Assembly (NCBI GenBank): GCA_947503525.1
Contig: CANNEA010000001.1
Location: 806,001-870,000 of the forward strand
Reading direction: 5' to 3'
Source of the DNA: an uncultured Carboxylicivirga sp.
GTDB taxonomy: Bacteria; Bacteroidota; Bacteroidia; Bacteroidales; Marinilabiliaceae
Length of the DNA stretch: 64,000 bases
Position 1 is the stretch's first letter. Each line of letters opens with the position of its first letter. This document shows positions 10,401 through 18,938 of the stretch, one piece after another. The notes beneath the pieces are model-generated. The model was not told the DNA's origin. It worked only from the letters and a program-made list of their open reading frames with translations, and made no database searches. Made by a program: the position numbers and the translations under genes.

Positions 10401-11390
10401 ATAACTGACTCCACTGCCATAAGCACCCACCCAAAGTATATCGTCGTTACTAAAACAAATTTTATACACGCTATTGGTTGAAACGGAGCTCGCAATGTTA
10501 ACATTTTGTCTGTGCCATTCTTCGTTTGCCAGATTGAGATCTGTTTTGACCAAACCCAAGCCATCGATGCCAAAAAGTAATTCATGCTCAGGCGTTAATG
10601 CAATGTCTTTTATTGGATAAACTCTGTTTTTTTTAGTGAATATTACGGAAGATATAATTGTTATATTGTCATGATTAATGGTTGTTTTATATACCATACC
10701 ATCTCTACATCCTATATAATAATACTGCTCAACAAGTTTTATTGAAGTGATATCTTTATTGGCAAATGGTGAGTCTTTAAACTGAAGGAGCTGCTTGCTG
10801 GTAATGTTAATGCGATATAGCCCACTTGCATTACCCATTAATAAATTGTCGTCATCAAACTGAATAAAACAATTTACAGTGCTATTAACTTCATTAATGC
10901 TATGGATGTTTGTGGGTTCATGATTAAAGTAAAAAAGGCCAGTTGTTGTACCAACCCAAATCTTACCTTCTGCGAGCGAATGTAGAGCGGTAATATTGTA
11001 AAGGCCATCGTTAGTAGAATTAAAAAAGAGACGTTCGAATTTATCTTTTTCGCGATTATACCTGAAAACACTTCCACTTTTCGTGCCACATAGCACATCA
11101 TTGTACTCTGAATATTCCAGACAGTTAATAATATCATCGTTGGGTAATCCTTTGTGCTCATAAAAACTGTAATGGATTAGATCGGTACCATTAAACTTGT
11201 CAATTCCATTATGGGTGGCAAACCACATATAACCATCTGCATCTTGTGCTAACGATACTACTCGGTTATTGGCTAAGCCTTCATCAACAGAAAGGTGTTG
11301 GAAGCGATAGTCAATGGCAAAACTTAGCGATCCAATAAAAATGGCAAAACTTGTGATAATCAGCTTTAAATAAGGATGATTGTTTGTCAT
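7464..11390 (-). CDS. Hybrid two-component system sensor/regulator (HTCS)
   Basis: About 1308 residues containing a whole signalling chain in one chain. A signal peptide is followed by a periplasmic sensor made of beta-propeller repeats (GYMWFATHNGIDKFNG and many like it) and a Y_Y_Y domain near WILDGFEEQWNG. One membrane helix follows, then a histidine kinase with phospho-acceptor His813 in SIAHDLRTPL and an ATPase domain (GEGIP, GVGLML). A receiver domain has Asp1111 in IISDVMMP, and an AraC-type DNA-binding domain forms the C-terminus. The ATG at 11390 is preferred over an in-frame one at 11432 because it gives a normal signal peptide. Regulators of this class bind oligosaccharides of the PUL substrate and activate the locus. 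It is divergent from susC, so the 371-bp gap between them probably holds both promoters and its binding sites. Confidence 0.95.
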   Translation of the reverse strand: MTNNHPYLKLIITSFAIFIGSLSFAIDYRFQHLSVDEGLANNRVVSLAQDADGYMWFATHNGIDKFNGTDLIHYSFYEHKGLPNDDIINCLEYSEYNDVLCGTKSGSVFRYNREKDKFERLFFNSTNDGLYNITALHSLAEGKIWVGTTTGLFYFNHEPTNIHSINEVNSTVNCFIQFDDDNLLMGNASGLYRINITSKQLLQFKDSPFANKDITSIKLVEQYYYIGCRDGMVYKTTINHDNITIISSVIFTKKNRVYPIKDIALTPEHELLFGIDGLGLVKTDLNLANEEWHRQNVNIASSVSTNSVYKICFSNDDILWVGAYGSGVSYSDPNLKKFKIERHIAFKKQSLRSNVIHAIFENSDGSRWYGGKSGISIYKPKSNKWKHIPNLNTAKDNNIQVMSFSRGEGGNVWAATYGRGLYCFDANGKLLRIFSENQERESHRLQTDHLYQTYTDSKGNIWTGGIWGGISVLNYNRILADINISNVRSFCEYNKHMYVGTLFGLFMVDLETYKVSRPSNQTLISNRIICISKHPKLNKLLFGTDANGIAEWSLSSDSIRFLKTRDGLPSNFIRGMEWQNDSTLWLSSTGGLSKIIDFEVYDNYDLSDGLANTAFLENTICKTQDGNLHIGGPRGVSYFFPDAITRSQQKNIPILNEIKLFGKTLDISEDGILQANINLQKSLMLRHNENTLNISFGAISYTNPHKIMFKWILDGFEEQWNGPNQIREANYTKIPPGDYTFKLMVSNDDGVWQNKIKELKISIDKPWYTTYWAYLFYFLIILSLTLVILHYNQLRLHERHNNEKQQFFISIAHDLRTPLSLIKLPVDKMIESATEDDSNLSLIKRNIDRLSNLVNQLLDFQKADLKKMQLQVRDYDINSFIQERVNAFEPLAKEKNINVIISLPETSPLVWFDRNKMEKVMYNLLSNAFKYTANNGSITVCSVIDNKYCNITVDDNGEGIPSKQQKMIFQHYYRASNAINSKEVGSGVGLMLTKELVELHKGDISFESTLGEGSVFKVRLLLGNHHFSHEDFSQVEDQSQLPTLIVDQSNKESYSNVSSIGTKLLIVEDNPELLEALKLDFNTEYNVFGASNGKEGIDKVEEYMPDIIISDVMMPEMNGHQLCQHLKNNLSTCHIPIILLTALDSPDYKREGLEYGADAYLEKPFDLKLLRAQVTNLLKSRLLLKQKFQEPESELKEVAPTNTDQLFLEKIKTYVIENIDKDELSVENTAIELGMSRPVLYRKIKSLTDLSPQQLLMTIKLKEAARILKEENKNISETAYMIGFTDPKYFSQTFKKYFGMTPSEYLKK

Positions 11391-11761
11391 GTTTAGAATA
11401 AGAGGAACTGTTATAGTACCAAATATAATCAATTATTGCTCAACCACACATACTCTTGCTTGGCCCTTAAAAATTATCATAACCAGGGTGTAAAAAATGT
11501 TCCTTAAGGGTGTGTTAATCGTTCTGTTTGCTCTAAGGTGTCAGTATAAATGCTATTTCCTACATCTATTTTATAGCAGTCTGCAATGGCTAATAGAACG
11601 ATGTAAATTACTCTAACTTAATGTTGAAATGTCATTTTTTGTTAATTTGAATGGTTTACCTACCCCCACGGAACGATTCTTACATAGCTCGTGGTCGCTG
11701 ATGGTAGTAATATTGCATTACACACAAATGAGAAATTTATAAAATATAAATCCATTTTAGT
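11391..11761. promoter_or_regulatory. Divergent promoter region between HTCS and susC, with three GAACGAT motifs
   Basis: This 371-bp gap separates the start of the sensor gene from the start of susC. The heptamer GAACGAT occurs at 11596-11602 and 11671-11677, and in inverted form at 11518-11524; the first two inverted copies extend to the 8-bp pair ATCGTTCT/AGAACGAT. A palindrome CCTTAAGG lies near 11502. An element TTAATTTG near 11642, with a TTG about 18 bases upstream, weakly resembles the Bacteroidota -7/-33 promoter. The location is where the regulator is expected to act, but the motif assignment is inference. Confidence 0.4.
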
Positions 11762-14700
11762 ATGAAGAATCTATTTATGATGGGGCTAATTATAATGTTA
11801 TCCTCACTTTCTGTTTATTCCCAACAAGCAAGATCAGTCTCTGGTGTTGTATCTGATGAGAGTGGACAAGGTATACCCGGTGTATCTATTATTGAGAAAG
11901 GTACAAGTAATGGTACTATCACTGATATTAATGGTAATTATTTGATTATGGTATCTGATGATGCAGTAATTGTGTATTCTTTCATTGGTTTTAAAAACCA
12001 AGAAATTGCAGTTGTCAATCAAACTAAGATTGACGTTGTAATGACAGAAGAGTATACTGATCTAGATGAGGTAGTTGTTGTTGGTTACGGAGAAATGCGT
12101 AAACGTGATTTAACGGGATCGGTTGCTTCGGTACGTGAGTCGGATGAAGTAGCTCGCCAATATCCATCGGTTGATATGTTACTGCAGGGGCGTGCCGCCG
12201 GATTACAAGTGGTTGGTAACTCTGGAAGTCCAGGAGGAGCAGTTAGTGTTCGTATTAGAGGAACAAATAGTTTACGCGGTAACAACGAACCACTTTATGT
12301 GATTGATGGGGTTTTGATTTCTACAGCTGGAACAGATGTTAGCGATGCTTCAACTGATGCAAATGAATTACAATCGGGTCAGAATGGATTGACTGGACTT
12401 AACCCTCAAGATATTGAAAGCATAGAGGTGCTTAAAGATGCATCAGCTACTGCCATTTATGGTTCACGTGGTGCAAATGGTGTGGTAATGATTACTACCA
12501 AGAGTGGTAGCAAAGGACAAAAGGGAAATGCCAAAGTTTCGGCCTATGCCAGCACTGAATGGAATATGATTGATCGTAAAATTGATTTATTGGATGGATC
12601 AGGTTGGGCAATGTATCAAAATGAAAGCAATGAATTAAATGGCTTTCAACCAAAATACCATGTTGATGGGAATAATGTTTACCCAATTTCATACGATGCT
12701 GAGGACAACCCAACAGTTGGTGATACACCTTATAAAGAGGTGAATTGGCAAGATGAAATATATAATACTACAATGAGTTATAATGCAGGTCTTTCAATTA
12801 ATGGTGGGTCTGATAAATCTACTTATTATTTCTCAGCTGGATTTAATGATCAAAAGGGTATTGTAGAAACAACTCGCATAAAACGTGGTGACTTGCGATT
12901 TAATTTTTCCCGCGAATTAAGTGATCGTTTAAAGTTTGAGACTCGAACAAGTATGATGTTTCAAGATGGAACTTTTGCTCAAGCCGGTAGTAAATCTGGT
13001 GGGAACCGCAGTTTTACAAAGCAGATTCTAAGTTACCGTCCGTTGATTAGTGCTGATGATCAGGATGATGAAGATTTGGATTTGGAAGTGTCTAATCCTT
13101 ATGCCTGGCTGACTGATTTTGATGATAAAACAAAAGAGATTAGAATAAACCAATCGGTAGCCTTTACTTATCAGCTGGCAAAGGGATTAAAATATAAAAT
13201 AAATGCAGGTATGGATTACCGTAAAAAGGATCGTACACGCTTTTATGATGTAGGTGTATTTGTTGGTCAAAAAGAGAACGGCTTGGCAAATTACTCTTAC
13301 CTTGATCGTATGGCATATGTGCTTGATAACTTATTGATGTATAATCGTAAGTTTAATAACAAGCATCATATTAATGCTGTAGCTGGAGTAACCTATGATG
13401 GTGTCGATTCTCAAAATAAACTATACGAGGTAAAGGATTTTCCAGACAAAAGCTTAAGGGCTGACTATCCGCAAGGTGGACAAATTATATTGCGGCCATT
13501 TAGTTTATTAAGTGCAAACGAGGCTATCTTTTCTGTACTTGGGCGTATGAATTATACTTTCAATGATAAATATGTATTAACAGCGAGTTTCCGAAGTGAC
13601 AAATCCTCGAAGTTCCGACCAGGAAACCAAACAGGTTATTTTCCTGCAGTGGCAGGTGCGTGGCGTATGATGGAAGAACCGTTTATTAAAAACCTGGGTG
13701 TTTTTCATAACCTTAAGTTACGCTTAGGTTGGGGACAGACAGGGAATCAAGCTATTTCTCCATACCAAACATTGGGAACATACAATACGGTGTATTATGT
13801 GAATGCAGGTAATTCAACCATTGTTGGTAATGCTCCTGCACGCATTCCAAATCCTGCTTTAACATGGGAAAAAACAGATCAGTTGAATGCCGGTGTAGAT
13901 TTTGGATTTTTTCAAGGTCGCTTGAGTGGTACGATCGATATTTATCAAAAAATAACTAAAGACTTATTGCAGGAAATAGAAATTGGTCCATCCAATGGTT
14001 TAACAAGCATTTTTATTAACCGCGGTTCAATTGAAAATAAAGGAATAGAATTAAGCTTAAATGGTCTTGTTCTTAATAAGAAGGATTTTAGTATTGATTT
14101 AGGAGCAAACATAGCATTTAACCGTAACGAAGTTAAGACGCTTGGTTTACCATCTACCAGTGTCTGGATTGACGGACAGGAAATGGAGAAAGAATTCTAT
14201 TTCGGTAGTTCCGTTTCTACAGGTACTTATTTTAAACAACCAGCAAATGTATTTATGGTAGGCCAGCCAATGGGATTATTCTGGGGATGGAAAACAAATG
14301 GTATCTATCAAGACGATACAGCTGCTAGTGAAGGTCCAATGTTTAATGGTAACCCAAATCAGGCTGGGGATGTCATTTTTGTTGATCAAGATGGGGATGG
14401 AAATATTAATGATACCGATAAAACCATTATTGGAGATCCTAATCCTGATTTTATATATGGATTTAATTTAAATATTCAGTACAAACGTTTTTCATTAAGT
14501 GCCCTATTTGAAGGTGTACAAGGAAATGAAATCATCAATGCTTACGACATGGAATTGGCTTATGCCGAAGGTAATAGTAAGAACATATTAAATGATGCTT
14601 ATTATAAAGCCTGGCGTTCAGACGCTCCATCCAATACACATCCTCGTGTTGGTTATAGCTTAAATGAGTACTTGTCGGATAGGATTGTTGAAGATGGAAG

Positions 14701-14935
14701 TTATTTCAGGTTAAATAACCTGACCTTGGGTTATGATATTCCAACAGATTGGACAAGTAATATTGCCAATGCACGCCTCTACACATCAGCTCGTAATGTT
14801 TTTACAATTACTAATTACAGTGGTTATAATCCACAAATTACCAGTTTTTTAAATGATGGTTCAATTATGGGTGTTGACTGGGTTGGAACACCAAATACGA
14901 AGACTTTCTTAATTGGTTTAAACCTTACCTTTTAA
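11762..14935 (+). CDS. SusC-like TonB-dependent outer-membrane transporter
   Basis: A 1057-residue SusC/RagA family protein that imports oligosaccharides across the outer membrane using TonB energy. Domains in order: signal peptide (1-20), a carboxypeptidase-regulatory-like beta-sandwich (about 25-95), a TonB-box-like stretch DEVVVVGYG (102-110), a plug domain containing SVRIRGTNSLRG and DASATAIYGSRGANGVV, and a 22-strand barrel ending with the typical aromatic C-terminus (IGLNLTF). Length is normal for the family. The next gene, 18 bp downstream, is the SusD partner that forms the lid. Expression is presumably switched on by the adjacent hybrid regulator. Confidence 0.96.
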   Translation: MKNLFMMGLIIMLSSLSVYSQQARSVSGVVSDESGQGIPGVSIIEKGTSNGTITDINGNYLIMVSDDAVIVYSFIGFKNQEIAVVNQTKIDVVMTEEYTDLDEVVVVGYGEMRKRDLTGSVASVRESDEVARQYPSVDMLLQGRAAGLQVVGNSGSPGGAVSVRIRGTNSLRGNNEPLYVIDGVLISTAGTDVSDASTDANELQSGQNGLTGLNPQDIESIEVLKDASATAIYGSRGANGVVMITTKSGSKGQKGNAKVSAYASTEWNMIDRKIDLLDGSGWAMYQNESNELNGFQPKYHVDGNNVYPISYDAEDNPTVGDTPYKEVNWQDEIYNTTMSYNAGLSINGGSDKSTYYFSAGFNDQKGIVETTRIKRGDLRFNFSRELSDRLKFETRTSMMFQDGTFAQAGSKSGGNRSFTKQILSYRPLISADDQDDEDLDLEVSNPYAWLTDFDDKTKEIRINQSVAFTYQLAKGLKYKINAGMDYRKKDRTRFYDVGVFVGQKENGLANYSYLDRMAYVLDNLLMYNRKFNNKHHINAVAGVTYDGVDSQNKLYEVKDFPDKSLRADYPQGGQIILRPFSLLSANEAIFSVLGRMNYTFNDKYVLTASFRSDKSSKFRPGNQTGYFPAVAGAWRMMEEPFIKNLGVFHNLKLRLGWGQTGNQAISPYQTLGTYNTVYYVNAGNSTIVGNAPARIPNPALTWEKTDQLNAGVDFGFFQGRLSGTIDIYQKITKDLLQEIEIGPSNGLTSIFINRGSIENKGIELSLNGLVLNKKDFSIDLGANIAFNRNEVKTLGLPSTSVWIDGQEMEKEFYFGSSVSTGTYFKQPANVFMVGQPMGLFWGWKTNGIYQDDTAASEGPMFNGNPNQAGDVIFVDQDGDGNINDTDKTIIGDPNPDFIYGFNLNIQYKRFSLSALFEGVQGNEIINAYDMELAYAEGNSKNILNDAYYKAWRSDAPSNTHPRVGYSLNEYLSDRIVEDGSYFRLNNLTLGYDIPTDWTSNIANARLYTSARNVFTITNYSGYNPQITSFLNDGSIMGVDWVGTPNTKTFLIGLNLTF

Positions 14936-14953
14936 TACTTAATTCGAAAGATT

Positions 14954-16510
14954 ATGAAATTATTTAAATATATATCGTTAAGCATTGCACTAGGCTTCAT
15001 AGGCTTTAGTTGCACCTTAGAGGAAAAACCTCTTTTCCCTTCGGCAGATAATTTATACTCTTCAGTAGAAGGCAGCCATACCGTATTAAATGGTTGCTAT
15101 TCAGGTTTAGCTGATTTTAATTACTATGGTGCAGATTTTATGCACTTGACTTACTTTTCATCTGGTTTATTTACCAGTAATCGCGATGCTAGTTTGGTTG
15201 ATATTATTGCTTTACAACAAACGCCATCGTTGAATTTTGTTGAAAATGTTTGGAGAGCCAGTTACCGAGTGGTTGGCCGTACTAATGATTTATTAGAGAA
15301 TCTGGAAGCTGTTGAGTTAGGAGATGAATTAGAGCAGAATAATATAATGGGACAGGCCTATTTTATTCGAGCTTTGGCTTATTTTAATTTGGTCAGAATA
15401 TATGGTGATGTACCATTACTCACAAAGAATCCAACTTTGGAAACAATGAATCAGCCACGTTCTGAGTCTAGTCTTGTTTACGATCAAATCATTACTGATT
15501 TAGAAAATGCCAAAGTAAAGTTGCGAGCTGCAGAGACACAAATGCCTGGCCGACCAAATATGTATGCTGCAAATATGTTGTTGGCTAAAGTTTATATGAC
15601 CTTGGCAGGAAATCAATCAGCCGGACAAACTAATTATTGGCAAATGGCCTACGATGAGGCAATTGAAGTTTATGAAAAATATAATCTGGTAGCTGATTAT
15701 AGAAAGCTATTTGAAGAAGGGACAGCTAATAATACACCTGAGTCGATTTTTGAAATTCAAGGTAATGTGGAGAATACACTACGCTTGCATCAGTTGTTCA
15801 CTCCTTCAAATGGTAATGCAGGTCGTTCAGTTTGGGGACGAATTAAACCAAATATTGAATGTTACGACATGCATGTTGCAAAGTATCCTGATGATCCGCG
15901 TCATCCTGCAACATTTATGACAGAATGGACCAAGTATGCAGCTAATGGCAATACATCCACAGTAAAGACTTATCCCACCTGGACAAAACGTAATAATAAA
16001 GATAAAAGTTATCCTTGGTTAGATAAGTATTATATCCGCGAAACAACACGTAGTAGCTACGATACTAATATGAATTTTGTAGTGTTACGATATGCCGATT
16101 TATTATTGATGTTAGCCGAAATTGAGAACGAGCTTAATGGCCCTGATAATGCCTATCAGTATGTTAACTTGGTTTTAGCTCGTGCTCGAAATTCAGCAGA
16201 TATACCTTCGGTTGAACCAGCTGATTGGAGTGGATTATCGCAAGAAGAATTTAGAGCGGACATTATGTTTGAATACCGTTTTGAATTGTTAGGTGAAGGC
16301 CACGAATGGTTTAATGATCGCCGACGAGGTTATGAATATTTTAAAACTAACGTTATTGATATTCATAATAACCACCCAGGTTATGACTTCAATGTGAAAC
16401 GCGATGTGTTTTTGCCTGATAATTCAAGGAACATGTTGATGCCAATTCCACAGGCAGAAATCACAGGAAATCCAAATATTACTCAGGATGATCAAAATCC
16501 TGGTTACTAG
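14954..16510 (+). CDS. SusD/RagB-like glycan-binding lipoprotein
   Basis: A 518-residue outer-membrane lipoprotein that binds glycan and caps the SusC barrel. The lipobox is GFSC with Cys20. The helical TPR-like core begins around NVWRASYRVVGRTNDLLEN, and the family blocks AYFIRALAYFNLVRIYGDVPL and YRFELLGEGHEWFNDRR are both present. The C-terminus (LMPIPQAEI followed by NPNITQ) is also typical. Each SusD binds the specific glycan of its locus, but the ligand cannot be read from the sequence. Two hairpins lie between this gene and the GH3 gene and may keep susCD mRNA more abundant than the enzyme mRNA. Confidence 0.96.
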   Translation: MKLFKYISLSIALGFIGFSCTLEEKPLFPSADNLYSSVEGSHTVLNGCYSGLADFNYYGADFMHLTYFSSGLFTSNRDASLVDIIALQQTPSLNFVENVWRASYRVVGRTNDLLENLEAVELGDELEQNNIMGQAYFIRALAYFNLVRIYGDVPLLTKNPTLETMNQPRSESSLVYDQIITDLENAKVKLRAAETQMPGRPNMYAANMLLAKVYMTLAGNQSAGQTNYWQMAYDEAIEVYEKYNLVADYRKLFEEGTANNTPESIFEIQGNVENTLRLHQLFTPSNGNAGRSVWGRIKPNIECYDMHVAKYPDDPRHPATFMTEWTKYAANGNTSTVKTYPTWTKRNNKDKSYPWLDKYYIRETTRSSYDTNMNFVVLRYADLLLMLAEIENELNGPDNAYQYVNLVLARARNSADIPSVEPADWSGLSQEEFRADIMFEYRFELLGEGHEWFNDRRRGYEYFKTNVIDIHNNHPGYDFNVKRDVFLPDNSRNMLMPIPQAEITGNPNITQDDQNPGY

Positions 16511-16518
16511 AAATACTT

Positions 16519-16580
16519 AACTACACCCAGCAATGGGTGTAGTTATTAATCCTAACAGCTACTTGATTTCATTTAAGTAG
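16519..16580 (+). terminator. Two intercistronic hairpins after susD
   Basis: A perfect 10-bp stem (AACTACACCC at 16519-16528 with GGGTGTAGTT at 16535-16544, 6-nt loop) follows the susD stop, and a second stem CTACTT/AAGTAG lies at 16559-16564 and 16575-16580. Neither is followed by a T-run, so they look more like mRNA-stabilising or attenuating structures than a full terminator. Confidence 0.5.
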
Positions 16581-16601
16581 AGCAAAGTTAATTAGTCAAA
16601 T

Positions 16602-18926
16602 ATGATTAAGATATCTGATTACATAAGAATTGGACTAGTCACATTACTAGTGACATCCTGTTCGTTTCAGAAGAGTGACGATCAGGCCTTGTACCTTAAT
16701 TCAAATGCTTCTGTAGAGCAGCGTGTAGATAATTTGTTACAACAAATGACTCTTGAAGAGAAGGTGGCGCAGATGTGCCAATTTGTTGGCTTGGAACATA
16801 TGAAACAAGCTGAGAAGAATCTCTCGAAAGAAGATATGGAGAAGAGTGATGCACAGGGGTTTTACCCAGACCTGCATTCCACTGATGTTGAAAAGATGGT
16901 TGAGCAAGGTTTGATAGGTTCATTTTTGCATGTAACAGATGTGAAGGAGGCTAACTATCTGCAAAGTTTGGCTCAACAGAGTCGCTTAAAAATTCCATTG
17001 TTAATTGGGATTGATGCTATCCATGGAACGGCCTTAGTAAAAGGTGCTACTGTGTATCCTACGCCAATAGGTTTGGCTAGCACATGGGACACAACTTTGG
17101 TAAAGAAAATGTCGATTGAGACAGCGAAAGAAATGAGAGCATCAGGTGCAACGTGGACTTTTACTCCTAACCTCGATGTGGCACGCGATGCACGATGGGG
17201 TAGAGTTGGCGAAACTTTTGGAGAAGATCCTTTTTTAGTTGCTGATATGGGTGTTGCTATGATTGAGGGATTGCAAAATACGAATAGCAATGAGTCCTTC
17301 AATGTGATTGCCTGTGCTAAACACTTAATAGCCGGTAGTGAATCGGTGAATGGTTTAAATGGCGCACCAACAGATTTATCGGAGCGAACCATTCGTGAGA
17401 TTTATCTACCTCCTTATAAAGCTGCTGTTGATGCTGAAGTATTTTCACTCATGACTGCTCACAACGAACTTAACGGTGTGCCTTGTCATGCCGATAAATG
17501 GATGATGACTGAAGTCTTACGCGATGAATTAGGTTTTAAAGGTTTCATCGTAAGTGATTGGATGGATATAGAGCGATTGGCTACACGTCACTTTGTTGCA
17601 AAAAACCAGAAAGAGGCCTGTTATCAAACCATAGATGCAGGCATGGATATGCACATGCATGGCCCTGAGTTTTTACAACCCGTAATGGAGTTGGTGAAAG
17701 AACGTCGTTTGACGGAAAAGCGAATTAATGAGTCTATTCGTCGTTTGTTGGAAGCCAAGTTTCGACTGGGTTTATTTGAAAATCCATTTGTGGATGAGGC
17801 TGTTACTAAGACTACCTTATTTAATGCAGAGCATCAGAAAACCGCATTGGAGGCTGCTCAAAAATCAATTGTATTATTAAAAAATACGGATCAGCTTTTG
17901 CCCTTAAGTAAAACGAAGAAGCAAACCATTTTTATAACTGGCCCTAATGCCAATAATGAAAGTGTATTGGGCGATTGGTCGGCACAACAATCTGCCGATC
18001 AGGTGTCAACTGTATTAGATGGATTAAAGGAACTAGATACATCTTGCAGTTTTGACTATTTAGATGTTGGTCATAATCCACGTCATGTAAGTAAAGCCCA
18101 TGTTAAGCAAGCCGGCAAACGCGCAACTAAAGCTGATTTGGCCATTGTTGTAGTTGGGGAAAATTCCTTCCGTTGGGAATGGGATATTAAAACATGTGGT
18201 GAAAACTCAGGGCGTTCCGACATTGGCCTGGCTGGATTGCAGCAAGAATTAGTTGAAGCTGTTTACAATAGTGGAACACCTACAATTGTTGTTCTGGTTA
18301 ATGGCCGACCGCTGGCAACTGAATGGATAGCAGATAATATTCCTGTTCTTATTGAAGCTTGGGAGCCTGGAAGTATGGGAGGTAAGGCTTTGGCTCAGAT
18401 TCTTTTCGGAGACGTGAATCCATCCGCTAAATTAACCATTAGTATACCTCGTAGTTCGGGTCATTTATTAACGGTTTACAACCACAAACCAACCCACTAT
18501 TTCCATAAATATGTTACCTCAAAATCAACGCCCTTATATGAATTTGGTTATGGTAAAGGTTTTTCTGATTACAACTATCAGAACTTGCAATTATCAAAGC
18601 AAACGATTGGAAAAAATGAAAAGATCTTATTAAAAGTAGAAGTTACTAACATCGGGAAATACGATGGAGATGAAGTGGTTCAGCTCTACTTGAATGATAA
18701 AATATGTTCGGTAACGCGCCCGGTAAAAGAGTTGAAGGCTTATCGACGTATCGCCTTGAAAGCTGGCGAAACAAAACAAGTGACCTTTGAAATCACATCA
18801 GACATGCTGATGTTTTTAGATAAGCACTTGAAATCGACCATCGAAGTTGGTGAATTTACTGCCATGGTTGGAGGATCATCACGCGATAAGGATTTATTAT
18901 CTATTCCTTTTAGATATGTTGAATAA
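16602..18926 (+). CDS. GH3 beta-glucosidase/beta-xylosidase, lipoprotein
   Basis: A 774-residue family 3 glycoside hydrolase that removes single sugars from the non-reducing end of beta-linked oligosaccharides. The signal ends LVTSC with lipobox Cys20. The (beta/alpha)8 domain starts at RVDNLLQQMTLEEKVAQM, carries the KH and HGT substrate-binding elements (AKHLI, DAIHGTAL), and has the nucleophile Asp319 in FIVSDWMD. The alpha/beta sandwich and a C-terminal fibronectin III-like domain (VEVTNIGKYDGDEVVQLYL) follow, as in BglX-type enzymes. Specificity could be glucosidase or xylosidase. It sits directly downstream of susCD and probably digests imported oligosaccharides in the periplasm. Confidence 0.93.
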   Translation: MIKISDYIRIGLVTLLVTSCSFQKSDDQALYLNSNASVEQRVDNLLQQMTLEEKVAQMCQFVGLEHMKQAEKNLSKEDMEKSDAQGFYPDLHSTDVEKMVEQGLIGSFLHVTDVKEANYLQSLAQQSRLKIPLLIGIDAIHGTALVKGATVYPTPIGLASTWDTTLVKKMSIETAKEMRASGATWTFTPNLDVARDARWGRVGETFGEDPFLVADMGVAMIEGLQNTNSNESFNVIACAKHLIAGSESVNGLNGAPTDLSERTIREIYLPPYKAAVDAEVFSLMTAHNELNGVPCHADKWMMTEVLRDELGFKGFIVSDWMDIERLATRHFVAKNQKEACYQTIDAGMDMHMHGPEFLQPVMELVKERRLTEKRINESIRRLLEAKFRLGLFENPFVDEAVTKTTLFNAEHQKTALEAAQKSIVLLKNTDQLLPLSKTKKQTIFITGPNANNESVLGDWSAQQSADQVSTVLDGLKELDTSCSFDYLDVGHNPRHVSKAHVKQAGKRATKADLAIVVVGENSFRWEWDIKTCGENSGRSDIGLAGLQQELVEAVYNSGTPTIVVLVNGRPLATEWIADNIPVLIEAWEPGSMGGKALAQILFGDVNPSAKLTISIPRSSGHLLTVYNHKPTHYFHKYVTSKSTPLYEFGYGKGFSDYNYQNLQLSKQTIGKNEKILLKVEVTNIGKYDGDEVVQLYLNDKICSVTRPVKELKAYRRIALKAGETKQVTFEITSDMLMFLDKHLKSTIEVGEFTAMVGGSSRDKDLLSIPFRYVE

Positions 18927-18938
18927 AAATAGAGTTGT

